Shown: piece by piece, positions 18,373 to 28,104 of the stretch
Numbering within the stretch: the first letter of the stretch is position 1
Layout of the letters: each line of letters begins with the position of its first letter
Origin: Vibrio sp. UCD-FRSSP16_30
Lineage (GTDB): Bacteria; Pseudomonadota; Gammaproteobacteria; Enterobacterales; Vibrionaceae
NCBI RefSeq assembly: GCF_001676025.1
Contig: NZ_LZFW01000002.1
Location: 124,001-188,000, forward strand
Length of the DNA: 64,000 bases
Direction: 5' to 3'
Notes under the pieces: model-generated
What the model was told of the DNA's origin: nothing
Databases searched by the model: none
Seen by the model: the letters and a program-made list of their open reading frames with translations, nothing else
Program-made: the position numbers and the translations under genes

Positions 18373-19503
18373 CTAGCCAACCAAAGCTAGCAAGATACCG
18401 GCAGCAACAGCCGAACCTAATACACCCGCAACATTGGGGCCCATTGCATGCATCAACAAGAAGTTTTGAGGGTTAGCATCTAAACCCACCTTATTCACCA
18501 CTCGCGCCGCCATAGGAACCGCAGAAACACCCGCCGCACCAATCAATGGGTTAATGTCTTCTTTGGATACTTTATTCAAAAGCTTAGCCATTAACACGCC
18601 GCCAGCAGTACCAATACTAAAGGCTACCGCTCCCAGACCTAAAATGCCCAACGTCTCAACGTTTAGGAACTCTTCAGCTTGTAGCTTAGAGCCAACACCT
18701 AAACCTAAGAAGATTGTCACGATATTGATCAACTCATTTTGAGCTGTCTTACTTAATCTATCCACAACACCGGCTTCACGCATCAAGTTACCAAGACAGA
18801 ACATCCCTACAAGTGGTGTCGCTGACGGTAAGAATAAGATCGTCATCAGCAGCACGCCAAGCGGGAAGAAGATCTTCTCAGCCTTACCAACATGACGCAA
18901 TTGACCCATTTTGATCTTACGTTCTTCAGGTGTGGTTAACGCTTTCATAATTGGCGGCTGAATGATCGGCACCAATGCCATGTAGCTGTATGCTGAAACC
19001 GCAATCGCACCGAGTAATTCAGGTGATAATCGACTGGCTAAGAAGATAGCCGTTGGACCATCAGCGCCACCAATAATCGCAATTGATGAGGCATCCGCTA
19101 AGCTAAACTCCATTCCCGGTACATAGTTAAGTAAAATAGCGCCAAATAAAGTCGCAAAAATACCAAACTGAGCCGCTGCCCCTAACCATAGAGTTTTAGG
19201 GTTGGCAATCAAGGCACCAAAATCGGTCATCGCCCCTACACCCATAAAAATAAGCAACGGGAAAATTCCAGTTGAAATTCCTACTTCATAGACGTAATAA
19301 AGTAAGCCACCCGGATCGGTGAAGCCTGCATTAGGAATGTTGGCAAGTACAGCACCAAAGCCAATCGGCAATAAAAGCAAAGGCTCAAAACCTTTACGAA
19401 TTGCAAGAAATAACAGTCCACAGCCAACAAAGATCATACAGAGTTGGCCAAATTCAAAGTTAGCTATACCTGTTTCTTGCCAGAGAATTCTTAAACCTTC
19501 CAT
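18373..19503 (-). CDS. oadB: Na+-pumping oxaloacetate decarboxylase, beta subunit
   Basis: A 376-residue integral membrane subunit that decarboxylates carboxybiotin and exports Na+. About ten hydrophobic stretches are visible. Key signatures: [41 protein letters not shown], whose Asp is the Na+/proton site in known beta subunits, and [18 protein letters not shown] near the C-terminus. Last gene of oadG-oadA-oadB. The pump converts decarboxylation energy into a sodium gradient. Confidence 0.95.
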   Translation of the reverse strand: MEGLRILWQETGIANFEFGQLCMIFVGCGLLFLAIRKGFEPLLLLPIGFGAVLANIPNAGFTDPGGLLYYVYEVGISTGIFPLLIFMGVGAMTDFGALIANPKTLWLGAAAQFGIFATLFGAILLNYVPGMEFSLADASSIAIIGGADGPTAIFLASRLSPELLGAIAVSAYSYMALVPIIQPPIMKALTTPEERKIKMGQLRHVGKAEKIFFPLGVLLMTILFLPSATPLVGMFCLGNLMREAGVVDRLSKTAQNELINIVTIFLGLGVGSKLQAEEFLNVETLGILGLGAVAFSIGTAGGVLMAKLLNKVSKEDINPLIGAAGVSAVPMAARVVNKVGLDANPQNFLLMHAMGPNVAGVLGSAVAAGILLALVG

Positions 19504-19513
19504 GATTCTCCCT

Positions 19514-21298
19514 TTATGCCAAGCTAAGCAATGGTGAGCCTACAGACACAGAATCACCTTCTTTGACATGTAAGCCTTGTACAACACCGCCGCGTGACGC
19601 ACGTACTTCGGTTTCCATTTTCATGGCTTCTAAAATAAGTAGTACATCGCCTTCTACAACCGTTTCGCCACTGGCAACATTCACTTTAAAAATATTACCC
19701 GCTAATGGCGCAGGCACATCTTCAGCATCGCTTTGTACAGCAGGAGCGGCGACAGGTGCAGAAGCTGTTGTATTAGCACTCACCACAGAGGTAAGCTCAC
19801 CTTGAGGGCCAACTTCGACATCATAAACTTGCCCATCGACCTTCACGCTGTATGACTCAATCGCCGTATTTGCGTTGGCTTTAGGCGTGACTGTTTCTTG
19901 ATCAGCTTCAGAACCTGGAACGGGTTCAAACATTGCTGGGTTATGGCGATTTTTAAGGAACTTAAGACCCACTTGTGGGAAAAGCGCATAAGTCAGTACA
20001 TCATCTTCAATGTCTGCAGCCAGAGAGATACTCTCCGCTTTGGCTTTCTTTTGCAGCTCAAGTGTTAACTCGGCAAATTCATCAGCAATAAGGTCTGCTG
20101 GACGGCAAGTAATTGGCTCAGCACCATCCAGTACTTTTTGCTGTAATTCACTATTAAGCTCAGCTGGCGCCTTACCGTATTCACCTTTTAGAATACCTGC
20201 CGTTTCTTTGGTAATGCTCTTATAACGCTCACCCGTAAGAACATTGATCACCGCTTGGGTTCCAACAATTTGCGAGGTTGGCGTCACCAAAGGAATAAAG
20301 CCAAGATCTTCACGTACGCGAGGGATCTCTTCCAGAACCTCGTCTAAGCGATCAGCTGCGCCCTGCTCTTTAAGTTGCCCTTCCATATTCGTCAGCATTC
20401 CGCCAGGAACCTGTGCAATTAGGATACGAGAATCAACACCTTTAAGTTGACCTTCAAATTTGGCGTACTTCTTACGCACTTCACGGAAATAAGCAGCGAT
20501 AGGCTCAATCTGATCTAATTTAAGATTGGTATCACGCTCAGTCCCTTCTAGCATCGCAACTACCGTTTCTGTTGGCGTGTGACCATAGGTGCAGCTCATA
20601 GAAGAGATAGCCGTATCCAGAATATCAACACCAGCTTCGACAGCTTTTACTGCGGTTGCGGTGCTTAAACCGGTTGTGGCGTGACAATGCAGTGCCAGAG
20701 GTACATCACAAGCCGCTTTAATGCGAGTAATCAGCTCTTCTGCTTCATAAGGCTTAAGAAGACCTGACATATCTTTGATACAAATTGAGTGGCAACCTAA
20801 ATCTTCAAGGCGTTTAGCCAAATCAACCCAAGTATCAGAATTGTGTACCGGGCTCGTTGTGTAAGACAAGGTACCTTGCGCATGCGCGCCAACATCAACA
20901 ACAGACTTAACTGCTTTTTCAAAGTTGCGTACATCGTTCATCGCATCAAAGACACGGAATACGTCCATACCATTGGCATGTGCACGCTCAACAAACTTTT
21001 CTACAACATCATCTGCATAGTGACGGTAACCTAGTAGGTTTTGACCGCGCAGTAGCATCTGCATTGGTGTATTTGGCATTGCTTTTTTAAGCTCACGTAA
21101 ACGTTCCCACGGATCTTCTCCAAGAAAACGAATGCATGAATCAAATGTTGCACCGCCCCAGGTCTCTAAAGACCAATAGCCAACCTTATCCAGCTCCGCT
21201 GCAATCGGCAACATATCCTCTAAACGCATACGTGTTGCGAATAAAGACTGATGTGCATCTCGCAATACAACGTCTGTAATTGAAAGTGGTTTAGACAT
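19514..21298 (-). CDS. oadA: Oxaloacetate decarboxylase, alpha subunit (biotin carrier)
   Basis: A 594-residue cytoplasmic subunit that transfers CO2 from oxaloacetate to biotin. The N-terminal carboxyltransferase barrel begins [19 protein letters not shown] and contains the metal-binding [10 protein letters not shown]; the conserved domain continues to about residue 460. A Pro/Ala-rich linker follows, then the biotinyl domain with EAMKMETE, lysine 560 being the biotin site. AAAAGGAGTT precedes the ATG. Pyruvate carboxylase B subunits look similar, but the adjacent oadB and oadG settle the assignment. Confidence 0.95.
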   Translation of the reverse strand: MSKPLSITDVVLRDAHQSLFATRMRLEDMLPIAAELDKVGYWSLETWGGATFDSCIRFLGEDPWERLRELKKAMPNTPMQMLLRGQNLLGYRHYADDVVEKFVERAHANGMDVFRVFDAMNDVRNFEKAVKSVVDVGAHAQGTLSYTTSPVHNSDTWVDLAKRLEDLGCHSICIKDMSGLLKPYEAEELITRIKAACDVPLALHCHATTGLSTATAVKAVEAGVDILDTAISSMSCTYGHTPTETVVAMLEGTERDTNLKLDQIEPIAAYFREVRKKYAKFEGQLKGVDSRILIAQVPGGMLTNMEGQLKEQGAADRLDEVLEEIPRVREDLGFIPLVTPTSQIVGTQAVINVLTGERYKSITKETAGILKGEYGKAPAELNSELQQKVLDGAEPITCRPADLIADEFAELTLELQKKAKAESISLAADIEDDVLTYALFPQVGLKFLKNRHNPAMFEPVPGSEADQETVTPKANANTAIESYSVKVDGQVYDVEVGPQGELTSVVSANTTASAPVAAPAVQSDAEDVPAPLAGNIFKVNVASGETVVEGDVLLILEAMKMETEVRASRGGVVQGLHVKEGDSVSVGSPLLSLA

Positions 21299-21327
21299 AT
21301 TGATTAACTCCTTTTAATTTTTGTTGT

Positions 21328-21591
21328 CTATTGGGCTACAGCTGAACGATGTCGATGGACAGCGGCCGAAATGGCGGCCACAATTTTAGGATCGTTCTGA
21401 ACGCTTGATTTAGCCTGGGCGACTTGCTTTGTATTTTTTGGACTTACAGGTACTAAAGGTTGTTCGGTTGGAAGTAGCTTTGACATCAAGCGAACAACAA
21501 ATACCAATAATGTAAGAAAAAGAAAAACCATGGCCATACCAATAGCCATAATTGAGGCCGCTTCAGATAGAAGGCCTGAGATGTTATCCAT
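21328..21591 (-). CDS. oadG: Oxaloacetate decarboxylase, gamma subunit
   Basis: An 87-residue small membrane subunit that joins alpha and beta and stabilises the complex. One N-terminal transmembrane helix (ASIMAIGMAMVFLFLTLLVFVVRLMS) is followed by a polar tail ending HRHRSAV; the His-rich end agrees with the zinc-binding tail of known gamma subunits. The ATG at 21591 is chosen over an in-frame start eight codons earlier because AAGGG lies ten bases before it. First gene of the operon; 21592-21834 upstream holds no gene. Confidence 0.92.
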   Translation of the reverse strand: MDNISGLLSEAASIMAIGMAMVFLFLTLLVFVVRLMSKLLPTEQPLVPVSPKNTKQVAQAKSSVQNDPKIVAAISAAVHRHRSAVAQ

Positions 21592-21834
21592 AATAATTAT
21601 TCCCTTAGTTGTCATCCTGACAATTTGATGCTTTTTGCATCAAGCACATGATTATCTAGATTGATAAGAGTTTGTCAATTTTCTTTATTCATATGAGCGC
21701 AGATAAAACAATTGCATAGAAAATATGTGAAAGGAATAACAAATGCATCGATTTGCTTAAAAAATGTCAAAAGTGTCGAAAAAGCAACATGAAATGTTAT
21801 CAGGCTGTTAATGGTGTGAAATTATAGGCATAAA

Positions 21835-21858
21835 AAAACCCCGCCGAAGCGAGGTTTT
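21835..21858 (-). terminator. Terminator of the tRNA operon
   Basis: A ten-base stem (AAAACCTCGC / GCGGGGTTTT on the minus strand, one G-T pair) capped by a TTCG tetraloop and followed by more T residues. It lies directly after the last tRNA-Arg. Confidence 0.92.
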
Positions 21859-21864
21859 TATGTG

Positions 21865-21941
21865 TGGCGCGTCCTGGAGGATTCGAACCTCCGACCGCCT
21901 GGTTCGTAGCCAGGTACTCTATCCAGCTGAGCTAAGGACGC
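21865..21941 (-). tRNA. tRNA-Arg (anticodon ACG)
   Basis: 77 bases including encoded CCA. Acceptor GCGTCCT / AGGACGC, anticodon loop CTACGAA between CCTGG and CCAGG, T-arm GGTTCGAATCC. The A34 is expected to become inosine and read CGU/CGC/CGA. Last gene of the operon, just before the terminator. Confidence 0.97.
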
Positions 21942-22007
21942 GCAGTGCTTCTTTACAGAAGGCTTTATAGAATGACCGATATTAGTAATATCAGTCTTTC
22001 GTTGTAG

Positions 22008-22084
22008 TGGCGCGTCCTGGAGGATTCGAACCTCCGACCGCCTGGTTCGTAGCCAGGTACTCTATCCAGCTGAGCTAAGGACGC
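22008..22084 (-). tRNA. tRNA-Arg (anticodon ACG)
   Basis: Identical by eye to the other copies, with encoded CCA. The spacer on its 3' side carries two hairpins (see findings). Confidence 0.97.
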
Positions 22085-22150
22085 GCAATGCTTCTTTACA
22101 GAAGACTTTATAGAATGACTGATATTAATAATATCAACCTTTCGTTGTAG

Positions 22151-22227
22151 TGGCGCGTCCTGGAGGATTCGAACCTCCGACCGCCTGGTTCGTAGCCAGG
22201 TACTCTATCCAGCTGAGCTAAGGACGC
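22151..22227 (-). tRNA. tRNA-Arg (anticodon ACG)
   Basis: Same 77-base sequence as the neighbouring copies, with encoded CCA. Third unit of the 143-bp tandem set. Confidence 0.97.
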
Positions 22228-22293
22228 GCAATGCTTCTTTGCAGAAGACTTTATAGAATGACCGATATTAGTAATATCAATCTTTCGTTGTAG

Positions 22294-22370
22294 TGGCGCG
22301 TCCTGGAGGATTCGAACCTCCGACCGCCTGGTTCGTAGCCAGGTACTCTATCCAGCTGAGCTAAGGACGC
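22294..22370 (-). tRNA. tRNA-Arg (anticodon ACG)
   Basis: Same 77-base sequence, with encoded CCA. The spacer on its 5' side (22371-22435) differs most in sequence from the others but keeps a hairpin. Confidence 0.97.
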
Positions 22371-22435
22371 GCAATGCTTCTTTACAGAAGACTTTTATAT
22401 AGAACCGTTAATAATATTAACCATTCATTGTAAAG

Positions 22436-22512
22436 TGGCGCGTCCTGGAGGATTCGAACCTCCGACCGCCTGGTTCGTAGCCAGGTACTCTATCCAGCTG
22501 AGCTAAGGACGC
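22436..22512 (-). tRNA. tRNA-Arg (anticodon ACG)
   Basis: Same tRNA body with encoded CCA. It is the first of the five uninterrupted Arg copies in the direction of transcription, following a tRNA-Ser. Confidence 0.97.
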
Positions 22513-22622
22513 ACAATGTTATTACTTTATGTTTCTCTTTGAGTTCACTCTCTGAGAAGGGTGCGAAGTCTATCACACTTTTCAGATTTTGAATCAAAAA
22601 AATTGACCATAAGGTCAATAAA

Positions 22623-22715
22623 TGGCGGTGAGGGAGGGATTCGAACCCTCGATGCGGCTACAAACCACATACTCCCTTAGCAGGGGAGCGCCTTCGGCCA
22701 CTCGGCCACCTCACC
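22623..22715 (-). tRNA. tRNA-Ser (anticodon GCT)
   Basis: 93 bases with encoded CCA. Acceptor GGTGAGG, long variable arm, anticodon loop CTGCTAA between CTCCC and GGGAG. It reads AGC/AGU serine codons. Downstream copy of two in the array; the spacer after it contains TTGACC-ATAA-GGTCAA. Confidence 0.97.
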
Positions 22716-22758
22716 GCATTATCACTAACAAGTTAGCATTTTATATCGTAAAACGATA

Positions 22759-22835
22759 TGGCGCGTCCTGGAGGATTCGAACCTCCGACCGCCTGGTTCG
22801 TAGCCAGGTACTCTATCCAGCTGAGCTAAGGACGC
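22759..22835 (-). tRNA. tRNA-Arg (anticodon ACG)
   Basis: Sixth Arg copy, lying between the two tRNA-Ser genes. The order Ser-Arg-Ser-Arg suggests that a Ser-Arg unit was duplicated. Confidence 0.97.
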
Positions 22836-22878
22836 ACATTTGTTCTAGAAGATAATTCTAAAAGAACGTTCGCAAGAA

Positions 22879-22971
22879 TGGCGGTGAGGGAGGGATTCGA
22901 ACCCTCGATGCGGCTACAAACCACATACTCCCTTAGCAGGGGAGCGCCTTCGGCCACTCGGCCACCTCACC
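22879..22971 (-). tRNA. tRNA-Ser (anticodon GCT)
   Basis: First gene of the operon, about 9 bases from the likely transcription start. Same 93-base sequence as the copy at 22623. It corresponds to serV next to csrA in E. coli, where only one Ser copy is present. Confidence 0.97.
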
Positions 22972-22986
22972 GTCTTGCGGAGGCAC

Positions 22987-23014
22987 ATATTACGATTTAC
23001 CAAAAATATGTCAA
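22987..23014 (-). promoter_or_regulatory. Promoter of the tRNA-Ser/Arg operon
   Basis: Minus-strand -35 TTGACA (23014-23009, perfect), spacer 16, -10 TAATAT (22992-22987), then a GC-rich discriminator GTGCCTCCGC. This is the layout of strong, growth-rate- and ppGpp-controlled stable RNA promoters. It shows the array need not depend on read-through from csrA, which has its own terminator. Confidence 0.85.
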
Positions 23015-23114
23015 ACATTTTATTGGTAAAATGATAGAAAAACGAATCAACAGCGCAACTTTCAACCAAACCTTAAACAATTAATGAGCATTGATGTTTA
23101 TTTGGTCAAAAAAG

Positions 23115-23140
23115 AAAGGCTAACCTTATGGTTAGCCTTT
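23115..23140 (-). terminator. Terminator of csrA
   Basis: Stem AAAGGCTAACC / GGTTAGCCTTT with a four-base loop; the minus strand continues CTTTTTT. Confidence 0.88.
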
Positions 23141-23151
23141 TCTAGAAAACT

Positions 23152-23349
23152 TTAGTAGTTGCCTGTTGCAACGTTACCATTCCCTTTTTCTGCTTGGATA
23201 CGCATGTAAATTTCTTCACGGTGTACCGAAACTTCTTTGGGTGCATTTACACCGATGCGTACTTGATTGCCTTTAACACCCAGTACAGTAACTGTCACTT
23301 CATCCCCAATCATTAGGGTTTCGCCAACGCGGCGAGTCAAAATTAGCAT
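23152..23349 (-). CDS. csrA: Carbon storage regulator CsrA
   Basis: A 65-residue RNA-binding dimer that represses or stabilises mRNAs by binding GGA motifs. The sequence [48 protein letters not shown] includes the RNA-binding L4/R6 and R44 regions. The ATG at 23349 is chosen because AAGGAG lies nine bases before it and the known N-terminus is MLILTRR; an upstream in-frame reading adds seven unrelated residues. BarA (at 46358) acts above CsrA through UvrY/VarA and Csr sRNAs. Confidence 0.97.
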   Translation of the reverse strand: MLILTRRVGETLMIGDEVTVTVLGVKGNQVRIGVNAPKEVSVHREEIYMRIQAEKGNGNVATGNY

Positions 23350-23427
23350 TTGATAGCTCCTTGCTGTCACTCAAAATCACTTTGAGATCTATTATTCAAT
23401 AAAAATAACAATTTGGTAAAGAACTTA

Positions 23428-24630
23428 TTACAAAATAAGTGCTTTTTTGTCTTTATTAGCACAATGAGACTGCTCAATATAATGAGCATGTATAAAATTA
23501 GCAGCCAAATCCAGATGTTCCGGTAATAGTAGCAATTTCACTACCCTATCACACCTAAAACTATCAAGAACTTTGATATCTTCCGCTAACAATTGTGCTT
23601 GAACCGTTGAAAATAACTCATCTAGCTCAGCCCCTACCACTGTTAAAGCACTTATAGGGTGTATTGAACTGATTTCGTCATTGAGTGCTTGTAGCAACTT
23701 ACAACGGTCATTGTCGTTAACGACGATAGAAGATGGTTCCTGCCAGTAAACATCAATGCCCAATAACTGGCTCTGCGCAATGACGAGTTCAGCTTTTGCA
23801 GCGATGAAGTTAATACAGTGAAGAGATCTCTGTAATGCAAGCCCGCACACAGCCCTCTTATTAGAGGATTGGTTGACCAATGTGCCTTGTTGAAAAGTGC
23901 CCTGTTGAAATGAATCTGGCTCAGGTAAAAATGATGATAACACGCGGATGTCTAAATTATGCTTGGCCGCAAATTCTACACAAGGCAGATGTAATACCTT
24001 TGCACCATTACTGGCCATTGCCCGCATATCATCAAAGCCTATCTGATCGAGTTTAATGGCACTGTCCACTACTCTAGGATCACAACTATAGATACCATCA
24101 ACATCAGTGAAAATTTGACATTCATCAGCAGCTAATAGACCAGCTAAGGTCACGGCGCTAGTATCAGAACCGCCTCGCCCCAGAGTTGTCACATCACCAT
24201 GTTGATTGATTCCCTGAAAGCCAGCCACAATGACTATCTGATCATCGGCAAGTAAAGCGTTAAGCTTGCTATTGTCGACACTCTGGATTGTCGCTTGGTT
24301 ATGTCTATCATCAGTCATTATACCCGCTTGCCAACCCGCCAATGAGGTCGCTTTATGGCCTAGCTTATGCAGGGTCATTGCCAGTAATGATGCACTGACC
24401 TGCTCTCCAGCAGACAAGAGAACATCCAATTCCCGAGCATTCGGGACACAATCAACTTCGTTAGCCAGACTTTGCAAACGGTTAGTTTCACCCGACATAG
24501 CAGAAACCACGACCACAATTTGGTTTCCCCGCTCCTTGGTCGCTATTATTTTTTCGGCAACCGCTTGAATTCGTTCAACTGAACCAACAGATGTCCCCCC
24601 AAACTTTTGCACGATTAATCGGTTTTCCAC
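23428..24630 (-). CDS. lysC: Aspartate kinase
   Basis: A 400-residue kinase for the first step of the aspartate family pathway (Lys, Thr, Met, DAP). The N-terminus has the signature VQKFGGTSVG; GRGGSDTSAV binds aspartate, and FTDVDGIYSCDPR follows. The C-terminal ACT region is less conserved than in standard LysC (VVGAELDELFSTVQAQLLAEDIKVLDSFRCDRVVKLLL). The GTG at 24630 is chosen over a TTG at 24648 because AAAGGTGAT sits just ahead of the GTG. Its place between alaS and csrA is a vibrio trait; which effector inhibits it cannot be read here. Confidence 0.88.
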   Translation of the reverse strand: MENRLIVQKFGGTSVGSVERIQAVAEKIIATKERGNQIVVVVSAMSGETNRLQSLANEVDCVPNARELDVLLSAGEQVSASLLAMTLHKLGHKATSLAGWQAGIMTDDRHNQATIQSVDNSKLNALLADDQIVIVAGFQGINQHGDVTTLGRGGSDTSAVTLAGLLAADECQIFTDVDGIYSCDPRVVDSAIKLDQIGFDDMRAMASNGAKVLHLPCVEFAAKHNLDIRVLSSFLPEPDSFQQGTFQQGTLVNQSSNKRAVCGLALQRSLHCINFIAAKAELVIAQSQLLGIDVYWQEPSSIVVNDNDRCKLLQALNDEISSIHPISALTVVGAELDELFSTVQAQLLAEDIKVLDSFRCDRVVKLLLLPEHLDLAANFIHAHYIEQSHCANKDKKALIL

Positions 24631-24690
24631 TAACTTATCACCTTTCAAAACAGTTACTTTATTTTTGCTATCAACAGTCTAAAACAATAA

Positions 24691-24724
24691 AACCAAGCAT
24701 CTTTAATGATAAAAATGCTTGGTT
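24691..24724 (-). terminator. Hairpin terminator of alaS
   Basis: Stem AACCAAGCAT / ATGCTTGGTT with a 14-base loop, followed on the minus strand by TTATTGTTTT, in the alaS-lysC gap. Confidence 0.7.
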
Positions 24725-24774
24725 CTTTATGATGCACTTTAAGCTTAAGTTACAGCTTGCGTGTCAATAGACCG

Positions 24775-27369
24775 TTATTTTAAACGCTCTTCAAGCCAAC
24801 TTGGGACAGACTGCAGTGCTTCAGGAAGTGCTTCAACATCAGTACCACCAGCTTGAGCCATATCTGGACGACCGCCGCCTTTACCACCAATTTGCAATGC
24901 AACCATCTTAACAAGATCACCCGCTTTCACGTTGCTTGTTAAATCTTTAGTCACACCCGCAATTAAGCTCACCTTGCCGTCTGAAATATTGGCCATAAGA
25001 ATAATACCACTGCCAATACGATTTTTAACATCATCGACCATGTGACGTAAATTCTTATTGTCTGCGCCTTCCAAAGCAGCAATCAAGACTTTAGTTCCTG
25101 CTATATCTTGAACTTTACCCATGATATTGGCACTTTCAGCCACTGCAATTTTCTCTTGCAGCTGTTGAATTTTCTTATCTTGTTGCTTTGCTTTGTCTGC
25201 CATATCAAAGATTTTCAGATCATACTTAGCATGCTCTGCTTCAATAGCATCTAATGCTGCTTCGCCCGTTACCGCTTCGATACGACGAATGCCCGCTGCG
25301 ATACCACCTTCTGAGGTAATACGGAACAAGCCAATATCGCCCGTACGAGATGCGTGAATACCACCACAAAGCTCGACAGAGAAATCACCCATAGAAAGTA
25401 CACGAACTTCGTCATCGTACTTCTCACCAAACAGCGCCATAGCACCTTTTTGTTTAGCCGATTCAATATCAGTCACTTCAGTTACAACATCTTCATTCAA
25501 TCGAACATGTTGGTTAACTAAGCGCTCAACAGTACGTAATTCTGTGGCTGTCATGGCTTCTAAATGTGAGAAGTCAAAACGTAAACCTTCAGGCTTAACA
25601 AGTGAACCTTTCTGAGTTACGTGCGTACCTAGTACTTGACGAAGCGCGGCATGTAATAAGTGTGTCGCGGTATGGTTTAATGATGTCGCGACTCGGCGCT
25701 CAGCATCAACAATCGCTTCTACACTATCACCTGTACTTAATACGCCTTGCGTAAGCACACCGTGGTGAGCAATTGCATGAGCTAATTTTTGTGTATCTTG
25801 TACTTGGAATACACCAAGCTCAGTTTTCAATACACCAACATCACCACATTGACCGCCAGACTCAGCATAGAATGGAGTCTCGTCTAGGATAATAATCGCT
25901 TTATCACCGGCAGAGAGTGACTCGCTCACTACGCCATCAACAAAGATTTCAGTAACCTTACTCTTGCCTTGTGTGCTGTCATAGCCACAAAAATCAGACT
26001 CAGATTCTGTTTTAATCGTTGCGTTATAATCCGTACCAAAATGACCAGCTTCACGAGCACGTTTACGTTGTGCTTCCATCGCTTTTTCAAAACCATCTTC
26101 ATCGATATTGAAATCACGTTCACGAGCGACATCATTGGTTAAATCAGCTGGGAATCCATAAGTATCGTAAAGTTTAAATACGGTCTCACCATCAAGAATA
26201 GATTTACCTTCAGATTTCAGTGAATCTAGTGCTTCGTTAAGAATGTTCATGCCACGCTCTAACGTGCGGCTAAAGTTTTCTTCTTCTATACGAAGGATCT
26301 TCTCAACAAGCGCTTGCTGCGCTTTAAGTTCAGTACCCGCATCACCCATAACATCAGCCAATACGCCAACCAATTTATGGAAGAATACGCCCTGTGCGCC
26401 AAGCTTGTTACCGTGACGAACCGCACGACGAATGATACGACGTAAAACATAGCCACGACCTTCGTTTGAAGGCATAACACCATCAACAATAAGGAAAGAA
26501 CATGAACGTATATGATCGGCAATAACGCGCAATGATTGATTTGATAGATCTTGATAACCAACTACATCTGCTGATGCTTTGATTAACGTTTGGAATACAT
26601 CAATCTCGTAGTTCGAATGTACACCCTGCATGATTGCAGAAATACGCTCGATACCCATACCAGTATCAACAGCTGGCTTAGGTAGTGGCTCCATAGTGCC
26701 GTCAGACTGACGATTGAACTGCATGAATACGTTGTTCCATATTTCAATGAAACGATCGCCATCTTCTTCTGGTGTACCAGGACGTCCGCCCCAGATATGT
26801 TCACCGTGATCGTAAAAGATTTCAGTACAAGGGCCACAAGGACCTGTATCACCCATTGTCCAGAAATTATCAGACTCGAATGCTTTACCACCTTTCTTAT
26901 CGCCTATACGCACGATACGATCAGCAGGAATACCTATTTTTTTATTCCAAAGGTCAAACGCTTCATCATCAGTTTCATACACAGTAACCAATAACTTATC
27001 TTTTGGCAGCGCAAGAACTTCGGTCAAGAATTCCCAAGCAAAAAGAATGGCATCTTCTTTAAAGTAATCACCGAAACTGAAGTTTCCAAGCATTTCAAAA
27101 AAGGTATGGTGACGAGCAGTAAAGCCAACATTTTCTAAATCATTATGTTTACCACCAGCACGAACACAGCGCTGCGCTGTTGTTGCACGAGTGTAACTGC
27201 GCTTTTCAGCTCCCAAGAAGCAATCTTTAAACTGGTTCATCCCTGCGTTAGTAAATAGCAGAGTAGGATCGTTATGAGGAACAAGAGAAGAACTCTCTAC
27301 AATCTGGTGCCCTTTGCTCTCATAGAACTTTAAAAAGGCACTACGAATCTCGGCGGTGCTCATGTACAT
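24775..27369 (-). CDS. alaS: Alanyl-tRNA synthetase
   Basis: An 864-residue class II synthetase. Domain order: catalytic core starting [21 protein letters not shown] (motif 1), [22 protein letters not shown] and [18 protein letters not shown] (motif 2); the tRNA-recognition domain; the editing domain with the zinc motif [14 protein letters not shown] and [17 protein letters not shown]; then the C-terminal domain with [15 protein letters not shown]. The first ATG (27369) is kept because TAGGA lies eight bases upstream; a second ATG two codons later is possible. Order alaS-lysC-csrA. Confidence 0.97.
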   Translation of the reverse strand: MYMSTAEIRSAFLKFYESKGHQIVESSSLVPHNDPTLLFTNAGMNQFKDCFLGAEKRSYTRATTAQRCVRAGGKHNDLENVGFTARHHTFFEMLGNFSFGDYFKEDAILFAWEFLTEVLALPKDKLLVTVYETDDEAFDLWNKKIGIPADRIVRIGDKKGGKAFESDNFWTMGDTGPCGPCTEIFYDHGEHIWGGRPGTPEEDGDRFIEIWNNVFMQFNRQSDGTMEPLPKPAVDTGMGIERISAIMQGVHSNYEIDVFQTLIKASADVVGYQDLSNQSLRVIADHIRSCSFLIVDGVMPSNEGRGYVLRRIIRRAVRHGNKLGAQGVFFHKLVGVLADVMGDAGTELKAQQALVEKILRIEEENFSRTLERGMNILNEALDSLKSEGKSILDGETVFKLYDTYGFPADLTNDVARERDFNIDEDGFEKAMEAQRKRAREAGHFGTDYNATIKTESESDFCGYDSTQGKSKVTEIFVDGVVSESLSAGDKAIIILDETPFYAESGGQCGDVGVLKTELGVFQVQDTQKLAHAIAHHGVLTQGVLSTGDSVEAIVDAERRVATSLNHTATHLLHAALRQVLGTHVTQKGSLVKPEGLRFDFSHLEAMTATELRTVERLVNQHVRLNEDVVTEVTDIESAKQKGAMALFGEKYDDEVRVLSMGDFSVELCGGIHASRTGDIGLFRITSEGGIAAGIRRIEAVTGEAALDAIEAEHAKYDLKIFDMADKAKQQDKKIQQLQEKIAVAESANIMGKVQDIAGTKVLIAALEGADNKNLRHMVDDVKNRIGSGIILMANISDGKVSLIAGVTKDLTSNVKAGDLVKMVALQIGGKGGGRPDMAQAGGTDVEALPEALQSVPSWLEERLK

Positions 27370-27544
27370 GTGGCAATTCCTAAAATGTTCAAGTTAGAAT
27401 TTTGCCACATTGTAAAACAAGCAAGACAGAACGACTAGTTTTCTATCTAATTTGGTGTGAAATGCTGACTGTTTACACAAAAAACCGAAAACTAAAAGGC
27501 GATTAACAAGATAATCGGACGATCATTTCAATGATGTGTTTTGC

Positions 27545-27997
27545 TTATCCAGGATTTAACGCATATTCAATTTGATCAAAACTAAACCCACGAAACTGCA
27601 AATACCTTACCTGCTTAGTATATCCATCTTCACCAAGCACAACAGACTCATCAAAATTTTGCTCTAGTGAGTACCTTGCGAGTTTAAACCAATCTTGAGG
27701 TTGCTCGCGTAATACTTGTTCAATGACCTCATTTGATACTCGCTTAGCCTGTAACTCTTGTCGAATACGACCTTCACCATGACCATTGTTTATCTGTCGC
27801 TTCATTTGAGTTTTGGCATAGCGCAAATCATCTAAATAATGATGATTTCGGCAAAAGATCATAGCTTCATCAATATCAATCAGTTCAAAACCGTTATTCA
27901 GTAATTTTTGCTGAAGCTCATAATGACCATGGTCTCGATGACTTAAAAATTGTAATGCGGCTTTTTTAGCCATGCTCTGACGGGATCGGCAATACAT
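27545..27997 (-). CDS. recX: Regulatory protein RecX
   Basis: A 150-residue inhibitor that binds the groove of RecA filaments and caps their growth. The three-helix repeats are visible: ALQFLSHRDHGHYELQQKLLNNGF, then YLDDLRYAKTQMKRQINNGHGEGRIRQELQAKRVS, and a C-terminal YLQFRGFSFDQIEYAL. The ATG at 27997 follows GAGG by five bases and is preferred to an in-frame GTG two codons earlier. It lies about 107 bases after recA on the same strand and is likely co-expressed in the SOS response. Confidence 0.92.
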   Translation of the reverse strand: MYCRSRQSMAKKAALQFLSHRDHGHYELQQKLLNNGFELIDIDEAMIFCRNHHYLDDLRYAKTQMKRQINNGHGEGRIRQELQAKRVSNEVIEQVLREQPQDWFKLARYSLEQNFDESVVLGEDGYTKQVRYLQFRGFSFDQIEYALNPG

Positions 27998-28104
27998 ACA
28001 CACCTCGATAAATTCAGTGCGAGAAAAGTAAGGGAAATAAAAGGGGGAAAATAACTGAGCCTTAAAGATAAGACTCAGTAAATAGGAGCATAGTAAAGTA
28101 AGGG

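Larger units (their letters stand above)
21865..22512 (-). repeat. Five tandem tRNA-Arg units of 142-143 bp
   Basis: The tRNA-Arg genes begin at 21865, 22008, 22151, 22294 and 22436, i.e. steps of 143, 143, 143 and 142. The 77-base genes are identical by eye and the 65-66-base spacers are nearly so, except the fourth. This is a young tandem duplication, available for copy-number change by unequal recombination. Confidence 0.9.

Noticed and set aside
22622..22855. Open frame starting MAVREGFEPSMRL on the plus strand
   Set aside because: It is the antisense of tRNA-Ser and tRNA-Arg genes. This peptide is a well-known false protein in databases.
21865..22971. Prophage or island attachment site at the tRNA genes
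   Set aside because: tRNA-Ser and tRNA-Arg genes are common integration sites, but no integrase, direct-repeat tRNA fragment or foreign DNA is present on either side.
22878..23084. Second copy of the same MAVREGFEPSMRL frame
   Set aside because: Antisense of the other tRNA-Ser gene; the rest runs through the tRNA operon promoter.
23631..23840. Small minus-strand frame inside lysC (652-840 area) as an internal gene
   Set aside because: Out of frame within a complete kinase gene, without ribosome-binding site or family resemblance.
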